Positions 15,899 to 25,100 of a stretch of DNA of 58,280 nt are shown piece after piece. The translations under genes were made by a program, and so were the position numbers. Below the pieces are notes generated by a model, which was given only the letters and a program-made list of their open reading frames with translations, ran no database searches and had not been told where the DNA came from. This DNA is from 2-12-FULL-40-12 sp964518135. GTDB taxonomy: Bacteria; Patescibacteriota; Minisyncoccia; Minisyncoccales; 2-12-FULL-40-12. The stretch spans positions 1 to 58,280 of the forward strand of contig CAZFEY010000002.1 in assembly GCA_964518135.1 (NCBI GenBank), read 5' to 3'. Numbering within the stretch: position 1 is the first letter of the stretch; every line of letters starts with the position of its first letter.

Positions 15899-18013
15899 AT
15901 GGATAAGCAAGAAGCCAAAGAAAGAATTGAAAAACTGAAAGAGAGCATTCGTCATTATAGGTATTTATATCATGTATTAGACAGACAAGAGATTTCAGAC
16001 GCCGCTCTAGACTCCTTAAAAAAGGAGCTTTTTGATTTGGAGCAAGGATATCCGGAATTTGTGACCTCGGATTCACCAACTCAAAGGGTAGGAGGAAAAC
16101 CAATTGATAAATTCGTTAAAGTTAGGCATAAGGAGCAAATGCTTTCTTTCAACGACACTTTTTCCGAGCAAGACATGACAGATTGGCAAGAGAGAATTTC
16201 CAAGCTTCTAAGCGAGAAAGATCAAAAATTGATTGATTTTTACTGCGAGCTAAAGATAGATGGTTTGGCGATAGAGTTGGTTTACCGGGAAAATGTATTA
16301 CAGATTGGTTCTACCAGGGGAGATGGGATGATTGGAGAGGACGTAACAATGAATTTAAAAACGATTGATGCCATTCCGCTGAAAATAAGAACCTTGGACG
16401 ATTTTTCGGAAACAGAAAAAAGCGCTGTTGATTGGGTAAGATTCCAAGACAAAGAATTAATTGTTCGAGGAGAGGTATTTGTTCCAAAAAAGGAATTCTT
16501 GAGATTAAACAAAGAGCAAGAAAAAAAATCACTTCCTCTTTTTGCGAATCCAAGAAATATGGCAGCCGGGTCCATTCGTCAGCTAGATCCTAAAATAACT
16601 GTCCAGAGAGGGCTGGATTTTACTGCCTACGATTTAGTTGGCGAATACGGACAAGAAGGACACGACCAAGAGCATAATTTATTAAAGCTGTTTGGATTTA
16701 AAACAAGCCCGCACACAAAACATTGCAAAAACCTAAAAGAAGTTTTCGAATTTTATAATTATTGGAGAGAAAATAGAGAAAAACTTCCTTACGAGATAGA
16801 TGGGATAGTTGTTGTTGTAAATCAAAACAGGATATATGAAGAATTGGGCGTGGTGGGTAAGGCTCCAAGAGGAGCCGTGGCTTTTAAGTTTCCATTAAAA
16901 CAGGCAACCACTATTGTAGAGAAGATAGTTATTCAAGTCGGCAGAACGGGAGCTTTGACTCCTGTTGCTATTTTGAAGCCCGTCGAGATAGGTGGTGTTA
17001 AGATATCTAGAGCCACCTTACACAACGAAGATGAAATTAAGAAATTAGGCGTTAAAATTGGCGATACCGTCATTGTTGGTAGGGCTGGAGATGTAATTCC
17101 TGATATTGTTAAAGTTTTACCAGAATTGAGGACGGGAAAAGAGAAGGGATTTCATTTTCCAGAATTTTGTCCTGCGTGTAATAAAAAAATATTCAAAAAA
17201 AAGGATGAGGCGGTTTGGCGTTGTTCTAATCGGCAATGTTTTAATCGTCAAAGAAAAAATCTTTATCATTTTACTTCTAGAGGCGCATTTAATATTGTTG
17301 GGTTGGGACCAAGAATTTTAGATAAATTGCTGGACGCAGGATTGGTTGCAGATGCGGCAGATTTATTTAAGCTGGAAGTTGGCGATATAATCCATCTTAA
17401 AAATTTACCATCAGGCAAAACTCGTGTAGATGCTAAAATTCAAGGGTTCGCCGAAAAATCAGCCAATAATCTTATACGATCGGTCGCTTCTAAGAAGAGA
17501 ATTGGCTTGGCGAGATTTATTTATTCTCTTGGTATTAGGAATGTCGGAGAGGAAACTGCCAGAGACCTCGCGTTGTATCTCGGATCTCTAAATAAATTAA
17601 AAGTAGCTTCTTTTGAAGATCTGCAAAAAATTTTGGATATTGGGCCAATTGCAGCAGATTCAATCTACCAATACTTTAAAGACCCGAAAAATAGAGAATT
17701 TTTGGATAGACTAAATAGATTGGGTGTAGAGATAGTGTCGGAGAAAGGAATAAGAAATACGTTTTTAGAGGGAAAAAACTTTGCTTTGACTGGTATTCTG
17801 GATTCTATTACGAGAAATGCGGCAAAAGAAAGGATACGTTTTCTAGGGGGTAAAGTCTCGGAATCTGTTTCGCGCAATACAAGCTATGTTGTTGCGGGGA
17901 CTCATCCCGGGTCTAAGCTGGATGCTGCAAAAAGACTAAATATTCAGGTTTTAAACGAGACCGAATTTATAAAAATGCTAGATATTAAAGATAAAAATAA
18001 ACAGGGGTTATGA
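15899..18013 (+). CDS. ligA: NAD-dependent DNA ligase
   Basis: LigA of 704 aa, close to usual length. It contains the NAD-binding Ia region with Tyr-rich HYRYLYHVLD, the adenylation motif KIDG (lysine at about residue 118), the OB fold, a Cys4 zinc finger (CPAC...CSNRQC), the HhH array and a C-terminal BRCT domain (about 630-700). It seals Okazaki fragments and repair nicks. Its last 4 bases overlap the rodA start (ATGA), so the two are translationally coupled. Confidence 0.96.
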   Translation: MDKQEAKERIEKLKESIRHYRYLYHVLDRQEISDAALDSLKKELFDLEQGYPEFVTSDSPTQRVGGKPIDKFVKVRHKEQMLSFNDTFSEQDMTDWQERISKLLSEKDQKLIDFYCELKIDGLAIELVYRENVLQIGSTRGDGMIGEDVTMNLKTIDAIPLKIRTLDDFSETEKSAVDWVRFQDKELIVRGEVFVPKKEFLRLNKEQEKKSLPLFANPRNMAAGSIRQLDPKITVQRGLDFTAYDLVGEYGQEGHDQEHNLLKLFGFKTSPHTKHCKNLKEVFEFYNYWRENREKLPYEIDGIVVVVNQNRIYEELGVVGKAPRGAVAFKFPLKQATTIVEKIVIQVGRTGALTPVAILKPVEIGGVKISRATLHNEDEIKKLGVKIGDTVIVGRAGDVIPDIVKVLPELRTGKEKGFHFPEFCPACNKKIFKKKDEAVWRCSNRQCFNRQRKNLYHFTSRGAFNIVGLGPRILDKLLDAGLVADAADLFKLEVGDIIHLKNLPSGKTRVDAKIQGFAEKSANNLIRSVASKKRIGLARFIYSLGIRNVGEETARDLALYLGSLNKLKVASFEDLQKILDIGPIAADSIYQYFKDPKNREFLDRLNRLGVEIVSEKGIRNTFLEGKNFALTGILDSITRNAAKERIRFLGGKVSESVSRNTSYVVAGTHPGSKLDAAKRLNIQVLNETEFIKMLDIKDKNKQGL

Positions 18014-19104
18014 GTTTTTTGCTTCGTCATATAAAAAAGATGGATTGGATCATGATAACATCAGCTTTTTTATTGGCTGTGGCGGGCCTCGTGTTTCTAT
18101 ATGGATACTCTGTAAACAGGGGGGATTTTTCCAATTTTCATAAACAGATATTTTTTCTTGCGTTGGGGGTTTTCCTATTGTTTTTATTTAGTTTTATTGA
18201 TTGGAGAGTATTTAAACAGGATTCGTATTTGATTCTGGTAATTTATCTAATTTGTTTAATCTCTTTGGTCTTATTGCTTTTTTTGGCGCCAGAAATCAGA
18301 GGCGTTAGAAAATGGTATAAAGTTGGAGAATTTTCTATTGATCCAATAGAATTTACAAAAATAGCCCTTATATTGCTTTTGGCAAAATACTTTTCGACCC
18401 GACACGTTGAGATGTATCAGTTCAAGCACATATTTTTATCGGGTATTTATGTTTTATTGCCCATTATTTTTATATTTTTACAGCCAGACTTAGGTTCTAT
18501 CCTTGTGTTGCTTTCTCTTTGGCTTGGAATTCTATTGTTATCCGGCATAAGATTGCGCCATTTTTTAATCATATGTCTTTGCGGTATTTTGCTACTAGCC
18601 GCCGGCTGGCAATTTTTCTTAAAAGATTATCAGAAGGAAAGAATAGTCAGTTTTATTTTCCCGCAGACAGCAGATAGTTTGAGAATCGGTTGGAATCAAT
18701 TACAGTCAGAGATAGCTATTGGTAATGGTGGTTTCTGGGGCAAGGGATTGGGGAGAGGAACTCAAGTGCAGTACGGTTTTTTACCAGAGTCTCAAACGGA
18801 TTTTGTTTTCGCCGCCGTAGCAGAAGAAACAGGTTTTTTTGGGGTGTTAATTTTGTTTGCTTTGCTGTTTATTTTGATTTGGCGTGTAATTAGCGTTGCC
18901 TATTCAAGTTCGTCGAATTTCCCACGCTTATTTGCGTTGGGATTTTGTATTGTTTTGGTATCGCAGATAATTATAAATATAGGAATGAACGTTGGAATAC
19001 TGCCGATCATAGGTATACCGTTGCCCCTGGTTAGTTATGGTGGTGGCAATCTTGTCTTAACTTTCGTGGCAATAGGTATGTTGCAAAATATGCGATGCCG
19101 TTGA
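18010..19104 (+). CDS. rodA: RodA/FtsW-family peptidoglycan polymerase (SEDS)
   Basis: Polytopic membrane protein of 364 aa with about ten helices. The family segments QPDLGS, GLGRGTQVQYGFLPESQTDFVFAAVAEETGFFG and the late GIPLPLVSYGGGNL are present. SEDS proteins polymerise glycan strands with a class B PBP. RodA rather than FtsW is the tentative choice from length; no PBP2 gene neighbours it. Confidence 0.88.
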   Translation: MSFLLRHIKKMDWIMITSAFLLAVAGLVFLYGYSVNRGDFSNFHKQIFFLALGVFLLFLFSFIDWRVFKQDSYLILVIYLICLISLVLLLFLAPEIRGVRKWYKVGEFSIDPIEFTKIALILLLAKYFSTRHVEMYQFKHIFLSGIYVLLPIIFIFLQPDLGSILVLLSLWLGILLLSGIRLRHFLIICLCGILLLAAGWQFFLKDYQKERIVSFIFPQTADSLRIGWNQLQSEIAIGNGGFWGKGLGRGTQVQYGFLPESQTDFVFAAVAEETGFFGVLILFALLFILIWRVISVAYSSSSNFPRLFALGFCIVLVSQIIINIGMNVGILPIIGIPLPLVSYGGGNLVLTFVAIGMLQNMRCR

Positions 19105-19149
19105 ATAAACTAACTCAATTTGCTATAAACTAATTATATCAATAACAAT

Positions 19150-21462
19150 ATGAGTGTTACGGAAAATCTGAATCAAAGGCCAATCGGGAAATTCAATTTT
19201 GTTTCTTGGGAAATTTTAGGCAAAATAGTTATTTGTTTAATAATATTCTTAATTCCTTTGTTTTTCCTTCCTTGGACATCGAATTACTTAGAGCTAAACA
19301 AGCAGGTGCTACTTTCTGTTTTGGTTTTTCTGGCCAGTGTTTTTATCTCTGTTAAATATTTATCTTCAGGAGGGTTAAAATTAAAGCCTACTATTATAGA
19401 TACGTCGGTGATAACTCTTGTAATTGTTTATGGGTTATCTGCGGCTTTTTCTGTGTCTCGTTATAATAGCTTTTGGGGTTGGCCATCGAGTATTGCGGAT
19501 AGCTTTACAACTCTAATTCTTCTAGTATTGCTGTATTTCCTTGTTGTTAAATTTTTCCACGGAAAGAAAAATGCGGTATTATTTTTGTCTTATTTGGCTG
19601 CGTCCGGCTTCCTAGCGGTGCTTTTCAATATTCTACAACTCTTCGGTAATTTTATTTTTCCTTGGGATATTACCAAAACTATTACCTTCAATACAATAGG
19701 GACGCCGTATTCCGTGGCTATATTCTCTGCGGTATTGCTACCGTTGATAATTACTTTAATTTTGCAAGCTACGAAAATAATAAGATGGTTATTATATGCG
19801 GCCGGATTGATTATTCTTTTGGGGTTGGTGATGATTAATTTTGCTTTTGCCTGGATAGTGCTAGCCATCGAAATGCTACTAATGTTTTTTATTGGTATGT
19901 ATGTTTTTGGCGCCAAAAATAGACTGCTTGTTGTTGCCCCTGTTGTTTTGCTTTCAGTTGCTATCTTTTTCACGGTATTAAAGATTGACCCATTTAGTTT
20001 TCTTGAGTTGCCCGTAGAAATAGCACTAAGCAATAGCACGACTATCGAAATTGCCAAGCACGCATTGCTATCGTCTTCTTTGCTTGGAACAGGACCCGGT
20101 ACGTTCACGTACAATTATGCCAGATTCAAACCGTTGGAAATCAATAATACGTCATTTTGGAATGTTCGTTTTGAATCCGGATCTTCAGAGATTTTTAACA
20201 AAATTATTACTGTGGGTATTTTCGGAACCATCTCTTTGTTGTTTATATTTATTTTGGTTTTGTGGTTTGGCACCCGACGCATTAAGGACATAATAACGGA
20301 AGGGGGAAATGATTCTGGGCTGTTGTTGTCTGGGGTGTTTACGGCTCTGGCCGGATTAATACTGGCTCAATTTTTGTATCCTATCAATTTTGTATTGTGG
20401 GCAATGTTTTGGCTTTTATTGGCACTGCTAGCCGTATTGATTGGAAAGGAAGAAATTGTTTCGGTTGAAAATCCAGAAGTGGGCACAACGATAAAAGTTT
20501 TCTTAGTATTAATTTTAATAACTATGTTTGGTTTTATTTTGGCTGGCGCTCCAAAGTATTTGGCAGAAATCAAATATTCCAGCGCATGGAAAAGCGATGA
20601 TCTTAATTCGTTAATGACAGATATTGGCAAGGCTATTGATTTGAATCCTTCGGTAGATCTTTATCGCAGAGAATTAGCAAGTGTTAGTTTGATGCGTATA
20701 CAAGAGATTATGGCCAATCAAGCAATATCGCCCGAGACAGCATTAGACGATATACGGAATTTGGCGTTGCAATCCTCTCAATCGATTGAGAAAGCGGTTG
20801 CCTTGAATCCAAAAAATATATCAAATCTGGTTTTTCGAGGAACGGTATACCAAAGCCTGATTGGTATAATTGATGGTGTTGATTTGGCCGCAATAAATGC
20901 TTACCGATCCGCTATTGAATTGGAGCCGTTAAATCCCTCTATCTTCACCGAAATTGGGCGTATATACATAGGAATATCGGATAATTCAGCGGAAGAGTCT
21001 CGAGAAAAGGAAACTAATCTAAAAATAGCAACGGAGAATATTGAGAAGGCAATATCTCTTAAGGCAGATTATCTGCCAGCATATTTTCTTCAGGCCGTGA
21101 TCGACGTGAGAAATGGTAAAACAGCAGACGCAATAAAGAAATTAGAAGAGCTTAAGATTGCATTGCCCGACGATGCCGATCTGGCATTTCAGCTAGGAGT
21201 TATGTATTATAACAATGGACAATTTGAAGAATCGAAGCCAGAGTTAGAGAGATCATTGGAACTTAATTCAAGCCTGGTTGGTTCTCACTACTTCTTAGGG
21301 TTGGTCGCGGATAAGGCAGGTGACAAAGAAGAAGCTATTCGCCACTTCGAAGTTTTAACAAAGTTAAATCCCGATAATAATAACTTTACGAAGATTCTGG
21401 AAAATTTACGCGCCGGCAAAGAAGCATTGGATGGTATTGGATTCAATGGGGTTGCGTTATAA
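19150..21462 (+). CDS. O-antigen-ligase-like membrane protein with TPR domain
   Basis: Protein of 770 aa. The first ~470 residues form about 12 membrane helices with a Wzy_C/O-antigen-ligase-like loop (GTGPGTFTYNYARFKP). The C-terminal ~280 residues are tetratricopeptide repeats (for example YFLQAVIDVRNGKTADAIKKL and HYFLGLVADKAGDKEEAIRHF). Such fusions are predicted to transfer or polymerise surface glycans or to glycosylate pilins. A pilin substrate is attractive given the pilus locus nearby, but this is inference. Confidence 0.78.
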   Translation: MSVTENLNQRPIGKFNFVSWEILGKIVICLIIFLIPLFFLPWTSNYLELNKQVLLSVLVFLASVFISVKYLSSGGLKLKPTIIDTSVITLVIVYGLSAAFSVSRYNSFWGWPSSIADSFTTLILLVLLYFLVVKFFHGKKNAVLFLSYLAASGFLAVLFNILQLFGNFIFPWDITKTITFNTIGTPYSVAIFSAVLLPLIITLILQATKIIRWLLYAAGLIILLGLVMINFAFAWIVLAIEMLLMFFIGMYVFGAKNRLLVVAPVVLLSVAIFFTVLKIDPFSFLELPVEIALSNSTTIEIAKHALLSSSLLGTGPGTFTYNYARFKPLEINNTSFWNVRFESGSSEIFNKIITVGIFGTISLLFIFILVLWFGTRRIKDIITEGGNDSGLLLSGVFTALAGLILAQFLYPINFVLWAMFWLLLALLAVLIGKEEIVSVENPEVGTTIKVFLVLILITMFGFILAGAPKYLAEIKYSSAWKSDDLNSLMTDIGKAIDLNPSVDLYRRELASVSLMRIQEIMANQAISPETALDDIRNLALQSSQSIEKAVALNPKNISNLVFRGTVYQSLIGIIDGVDLAAINAYRSAIELEPLNPSIFTEIGRIYIGISDNSAEESREKETNLKIATENIEKAISLKADYLPAYFLQAVIDVRNGKTADAIKKLEELKIALPDDADLAFQLGVMYYNNGQFEESKPELERSLELNSSLVGSHYFLGLVADKAGDKEEAIRHFEVLTKLNPDNNNFTKILENLRAGKEALDGIGFNGVAL

Positions 21463-21470
21463 ATACGTTG

Positions 21471-21499
21471 TTGACTTATTTTCGTTGAGAGTGTACAAT
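21471..21499 (+). promoter_or_regulatory. Sigma70-type promoter of rpoBC
   Basis: TTGACT (21471-21476), 17-bp spacer, TACAAT (21494-21499). The predicted transcript start near 21506 leaves a leader of about 288 nt before rpoB. Confidence 0.75.
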
Positions 21500-21505
21500 C
21501 TAAAT

Positions 21506-21793
21506 TAGGCTGATTTTTTGTTTTCGGCTTGCATTTTTTTCTGGTTTTGATAACATAATCGTTATTAGTGTTTATATAAGACTAGGTGATCTCGGCTAGT
21601 TTTCGATAGATAGAATTAGCCACAGTTTTTAGACCAAAATTTCTTCTTTGGTTTAAGGCAAGTCAAATAAGTATTAGTTTACTTATTCTTGAATATTTTA
21701 TCCTTGCATACTTTTCGTTGGCTATATTTTTAATAATCATTTGTTTGAATCTTTTTCTGTTTTAACAGGGAGATTTTTTAAGTTTTAATCCGC
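21506..21793 (+). promoter_or_regulatory. Structured 5' leader of rpoB
   Basis: This gene-free stretch of about 290 nt contains three clear hairpins: GGCTAGTT/AATTAGCC (21594-21621, one G-T), ACCAAA/TTTGGT (21633-21652) and AATAAGTA/TACTTATT (21666-21687). No poly-T terminator follows any of them, so translational rather than termination control is more likely, if it is regulatory. No ORF of note and no known riboswitch was recognised. Confidence 0.5.
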
Positions 21794-24700
21794 ATGATTA
21801 ACGCCAAGACCAAGTATTTTGGTAAGTCGCAGGTTGTCCTCGATCTGCCCAATTTGCTTACTATCCAGAAAGATAACTGGAAGAAGTTTTGGGACGAGGA
21901 TTTGAAAGAGCTGCTTACTGAAATCTCTCCGATTAGAGATTATAGCGGAAAAGAGCTTGAGCTTTGGTTTTTGGATTACAAAGTTGGAGAATCTAAGTAC
22001 AAGGATGATTTTGAGGCGAAGAATAATAACGATTCCTACGAAGCCCCTCTCCGCGTCAAAGTTAGGCTTGTTAATCTTAAGACTAAAGAAATAAAAGAAC
22101 AAGAAGTTTTCTTGACTGATTTCCCCGTTATGACAGAACGGGGGACTTTTATTGTAAATGGCGTGGAAAGAGTGGCCATATCTCAACTTATTCGCTCTCC
22201 GGGAGTTTTCTTTACCATGCAGGGTTCTGGCGGAAAGAATCATTTTGGAGCTAAGATTATTCCCAATAGAGGATCTTGGTTGGAATTTGAGACAGAGCCC
22301 TCCGGTTTTATAGGAGTGAAAATAGATAGAAAGCGTAAGGTTTCTGCGGTTTGTTTACTGAGAGCTTTAGGAGCAGCGGAAGGTAATCAATCGATTAAGG
22401 AATATTTCGCAGACGTCAATAATGGCGAAGTTGATTTTATCGAAGAAACATTGAAAAGAGACCCAGTGAATAACCAGTCAGATGCTTTAATCGAAATATA
22501 TCAAAGATTAAGACCTGGAGATATTGCAACTCCAGATACCGCCAAAGAGCTAATATGGAATATGTTTTTTAATTTTGAAAGGTACGATCTTTCAAAGGTG
22601 GGAAGGTGGAGAATGGCTAATAGGTTATCGGAACAAATGACTATGGGCAATAAAGTAGATAGCAAGAAGAGCAAGAAAAAAAATAATAATGACGAAAGCG
22701 CAGTGTATGGAGAGATTAAGCTAGGGGATAGAATTTTAAAACTGGAAGACATTATTGCGACCATCCGCGAAATTATTAGACTGAATAATGATCCAAACAG
22801 CAGGCCAGACGAAATAGATCATCTTGGTAATAGAAGGGTAAGAGTTATTAATGAGCTAGTCCAAAGTCGTCTTAGGGCAGGGTTGGTGCGTATGGCAAGA
22901 ATTTTGAAAGACAGAATGTCGACTCTCGATTTGAGCGTCTTGACTCCCGCGCAACTTATTAATCCGCGTCCCGTAATGGCTGTTGTAAAAGAATTTTTTA
23001 CTTCTTCACAGATCTGCCAATTTATGGATAACGAGAATCCATTGGCAGAGGTAGAGCACAAAAGAAGGTTATCAGCAACGGGTCCAGGGGGCTTAGCAAG
23101 AGAAAGAGCGGGATTTGAAGTAAGAGATGTGCAAGCGTCCCACTACGGGAGAATTTGTCCTATCCAAACACCAGAAGGACCAAATATTGGACTGGTTGGT
23201 CATTTGGCTAGCTTTGCCAAAATTAATCCGTATGGCTTTATAGAAACTCCATATTTTAAAGTACAAAACGGGAAGGTAACTTCAGAGATTAATTACCTTA
23301 ATGCCTATGAAGAAGAAAAATACAATATTGCTCCAGGTTCAGTTCGCATAGGTGAAAAAGGGACAATGCTAGATGAGCAGGTAGAAGCAAGAATAAAGAG
23401 TGAGCCAGGATTAATAAATAAAAACACAATCGACTTCATAGATGTCTCTACGGAACAATCGATTTCCGTTGCTACTAGCTGTATTCCTTTCTTGCAAAAT
23501 ACAGACGCTAACAGAGCCTTGATGGGATCAAATATGCAACGCCAGGCGGTCCCTCTCTTAAAGCCAAATCCACCGTTGGTTTGTACTGGCGTTGAAGAAA
23601 AAGTTGCCAAAAATTCTGGACAGATAGTTTTAGCAGAAGAAGACGGAACGATAATGGAAGTGGATGCAGGTCATGTCAAGATAAAATTCTCTAACAACTC
23701 TACTAAAACCTATACCCTCAAGACTTTTATAAGAACAAATCAATACACGTGTTTTCATCAAAAGCCAGTCATTGAGGTTGGTCAGAAAGTTAAGAAAGGA
23801 GATGTTCTGACAGACGGCGGAGCAATTACTGATGGTAGATTGGCCTTGGGTCAAAATGTTTTGGTTGCGTTTTTGCCTTGGCGCGGAGGAAACTTTGAAG
23901 ATGCTATTTTGATATCAGAGAGATTGATCAAGGATGATGTTTATAGCTCTGTGCATATAGAAAGTTTTAATTGCGACGTTAGAGAAACGAAACTAGGGCC
24001 AGAAATAACTACTTGCGATATTCCAAATGTTTCCGAAGAGAAATTAAAAGACCTTGACGAAGAAGGAATAGTTAGGGTTGGCGCCGAGGTTGGCCCTAAC
24101 GATATTTTAGTGGGTAAGATTTCGCCCAAAGGAGAAACAGATTTAACCGCCGAAGAGAGATTGTTGAGAGCGATCTTTGGAGAAAAGGCCAAAGAGGTAA
24201 AAGATTCTTCTTTGAGAATGGAGCATGGGAAAAGAGGTAGGATAGTTGGCGTAAAGGTGTTTTCTCGAGAGCTTGGCCATAGATTAGAGCCAGGTGTTAT
24301 AAAAAGAATTGAAGTTGAAGTTGCGGAGTTAAGAAAAGTTCAGGCTGGAGATAAATTGGCAGGCCGCCATGGAAACAAAGGAGTTGTTTCTAAAATACTA
24401 CCAGAAGAAGAGATGCCATTTTTGGAAGATGGTACTCCTGTCGATATTATTTTAAATCCACTCGGAGTAGTATCAAGAATGAATATAGGCCAAATTCTGG
24501 AGACTCACTTAGGTTTTGCCGCAAAGAAATTGGGATTTATTGCCATCACACCGTCTTTGGCTGGTGCCACAGAAGAAGATATTAAACGAGAATTAAAAGA
24601 GGCTGGCATACCCGAAGATGGAAAAGTAGCTCTATTCGACGGCAGAACGGGACTTCCGTTTCCAGAAAAGATCACTGTCGGTTCTATCTACATGATGAAG

Positions 24701-25051
24701 CTGATTCATATGGTAGAGGATAAAATTCATATGAGATCCATAGGTCCTTACTCCTTGATTACGCAACAACCATTGGGAGGAAAGGCTCAATTCGGAGGCC
24801 AGAGGTTCGGAGAGATGGAGGTATGGGCCTTGGAAGGTTATGGCGCGGCTCATACTTTGCAAGAAATGTTGACCATAAAATCGGACGATGTGCCAGGTCG
24901 AGCCGCTACTTACGAAGCAATTTTGAAAGGTGAACCAATCAAAACTCCTAATGTTCCAGCTTCTTTTAATCTTTTGGTGAATGAATTGAAGTCATTAGGG
25001 CTAGGAATAGAGGTTAAAGAGAGTCCCAACGAAAAGGAAATCGAGGATTAG
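21794..25051 (+). CDS. rpoB: DNA-directed RNA polymerase subunit beta
   Basis: RpoB of 1085 aa, short compared with about 1170-1340 in most bacteria. Hallmark segments are present: the rifampicin region GPGGLARERAGFEVRDVQASHYGRICPIQTPEGPNIGL, the RHGNKGVVSKI catalytic lysine segment (written GRHGNKG here) and the C-terminal GKAQFGGQRFGEMEVWALEGYGA. A lysine/asparagine-rich insert (DSKKSKKKNNN) lies at about residue 290. rpoC follows after 49 bp. No rplJL precedes it, unlike the common arrangement. Confidence 0.98.
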   Translation: MINAKTKYFGKSQVVLDLPNLLTIQKDNWKKFWDEDLKELLTEISPIRDYSGKELELWFLDYKVGESKYKDDFEAKNNNDSYEAPLRVKVRLVNLKTKEIKEQEVFLTDFPVMTERGTFIVNGVERVAISQLIRSPGVFFTMQGSGGKNHFGAKIIPNRGSWLEFETEPSGFIGVKIDRKRKVSAVCLLRALGAAEGNQSIKEYFADVNNGEVDFIEETLKRDPVNNQSDALIEIYQRLRPGDIATPDTAKELIWNMFFNFERYDLSKVGRWRMANRLSEQMTMGNKVDSKKSKKKNNNDESAVYGEIKLGDRILKLEDIIATIREIIRLNNDPNSRPDEIDHLGNRRVRVINELVQSRLRAGLVRMARILKDRMSTLDLSVLTPAQLINPRPVMAVVKEFFTSSQICQFMDNENPLAEVEHKRRLSATGPGGLARERAGFEVRDVQASHYGRICPIQTPEGPNIGLVGHLASFAKINPYGFIETPYFKVQNGKVTSEINYLNAYEEEKYNIAPGSVRIGEKGTMLDEQVEARIKSEPGLINKNTIDFIDVSTEQSISVATSCIPFLQNTDANRALMGSNMQRQAVPLLKPNPPLVCTGVEEKVAKNSGQIVLAEEDGTIMEVDAGHVKIKFSNNSTKTYTLKTFIRTNQYTCFHQKPVIEVGQKVKKGDVLTDGGAITDGRLALGQNVLVAFLPWRGGNFEDAILISERLIKDDVYSSVHIESFNCDVRETKLGPEITTCDIPNVSEEKLKDLDEEGIVRVGAEVGPNDILVGKISPKGETDLTAEERLLRAIFGEKAKEVKDSSLRMEHGKRGRIVGVKVFSRELGHRLEPGVIKRIEVEVAELRKVQAGDKLAGRHGNKGVVSKILPEEEMPFLEDGTPVDIILNPLGVVSRMNIGQILETHLGFAAKKLGFIAITPSLAGATEEDIKRELKEAGIPEDGKVALFDGRTGLPFPEKITVGSIYMMKLIHMVEDKIHMRSIGPYSLITQQPLGGKAQFGGQRFGEMEVWALEGYGAAHTLQEMLTIKSDDVPGRAATYEAILKGEPIKTPNVPASFNLLVNELKSLGLGIEVKESPNEKEIED

Positions 25052-25100
25052 TTTTTATAAATTTATTCTCGATAGAAAACAAACTAGTTTATAAATAGTC

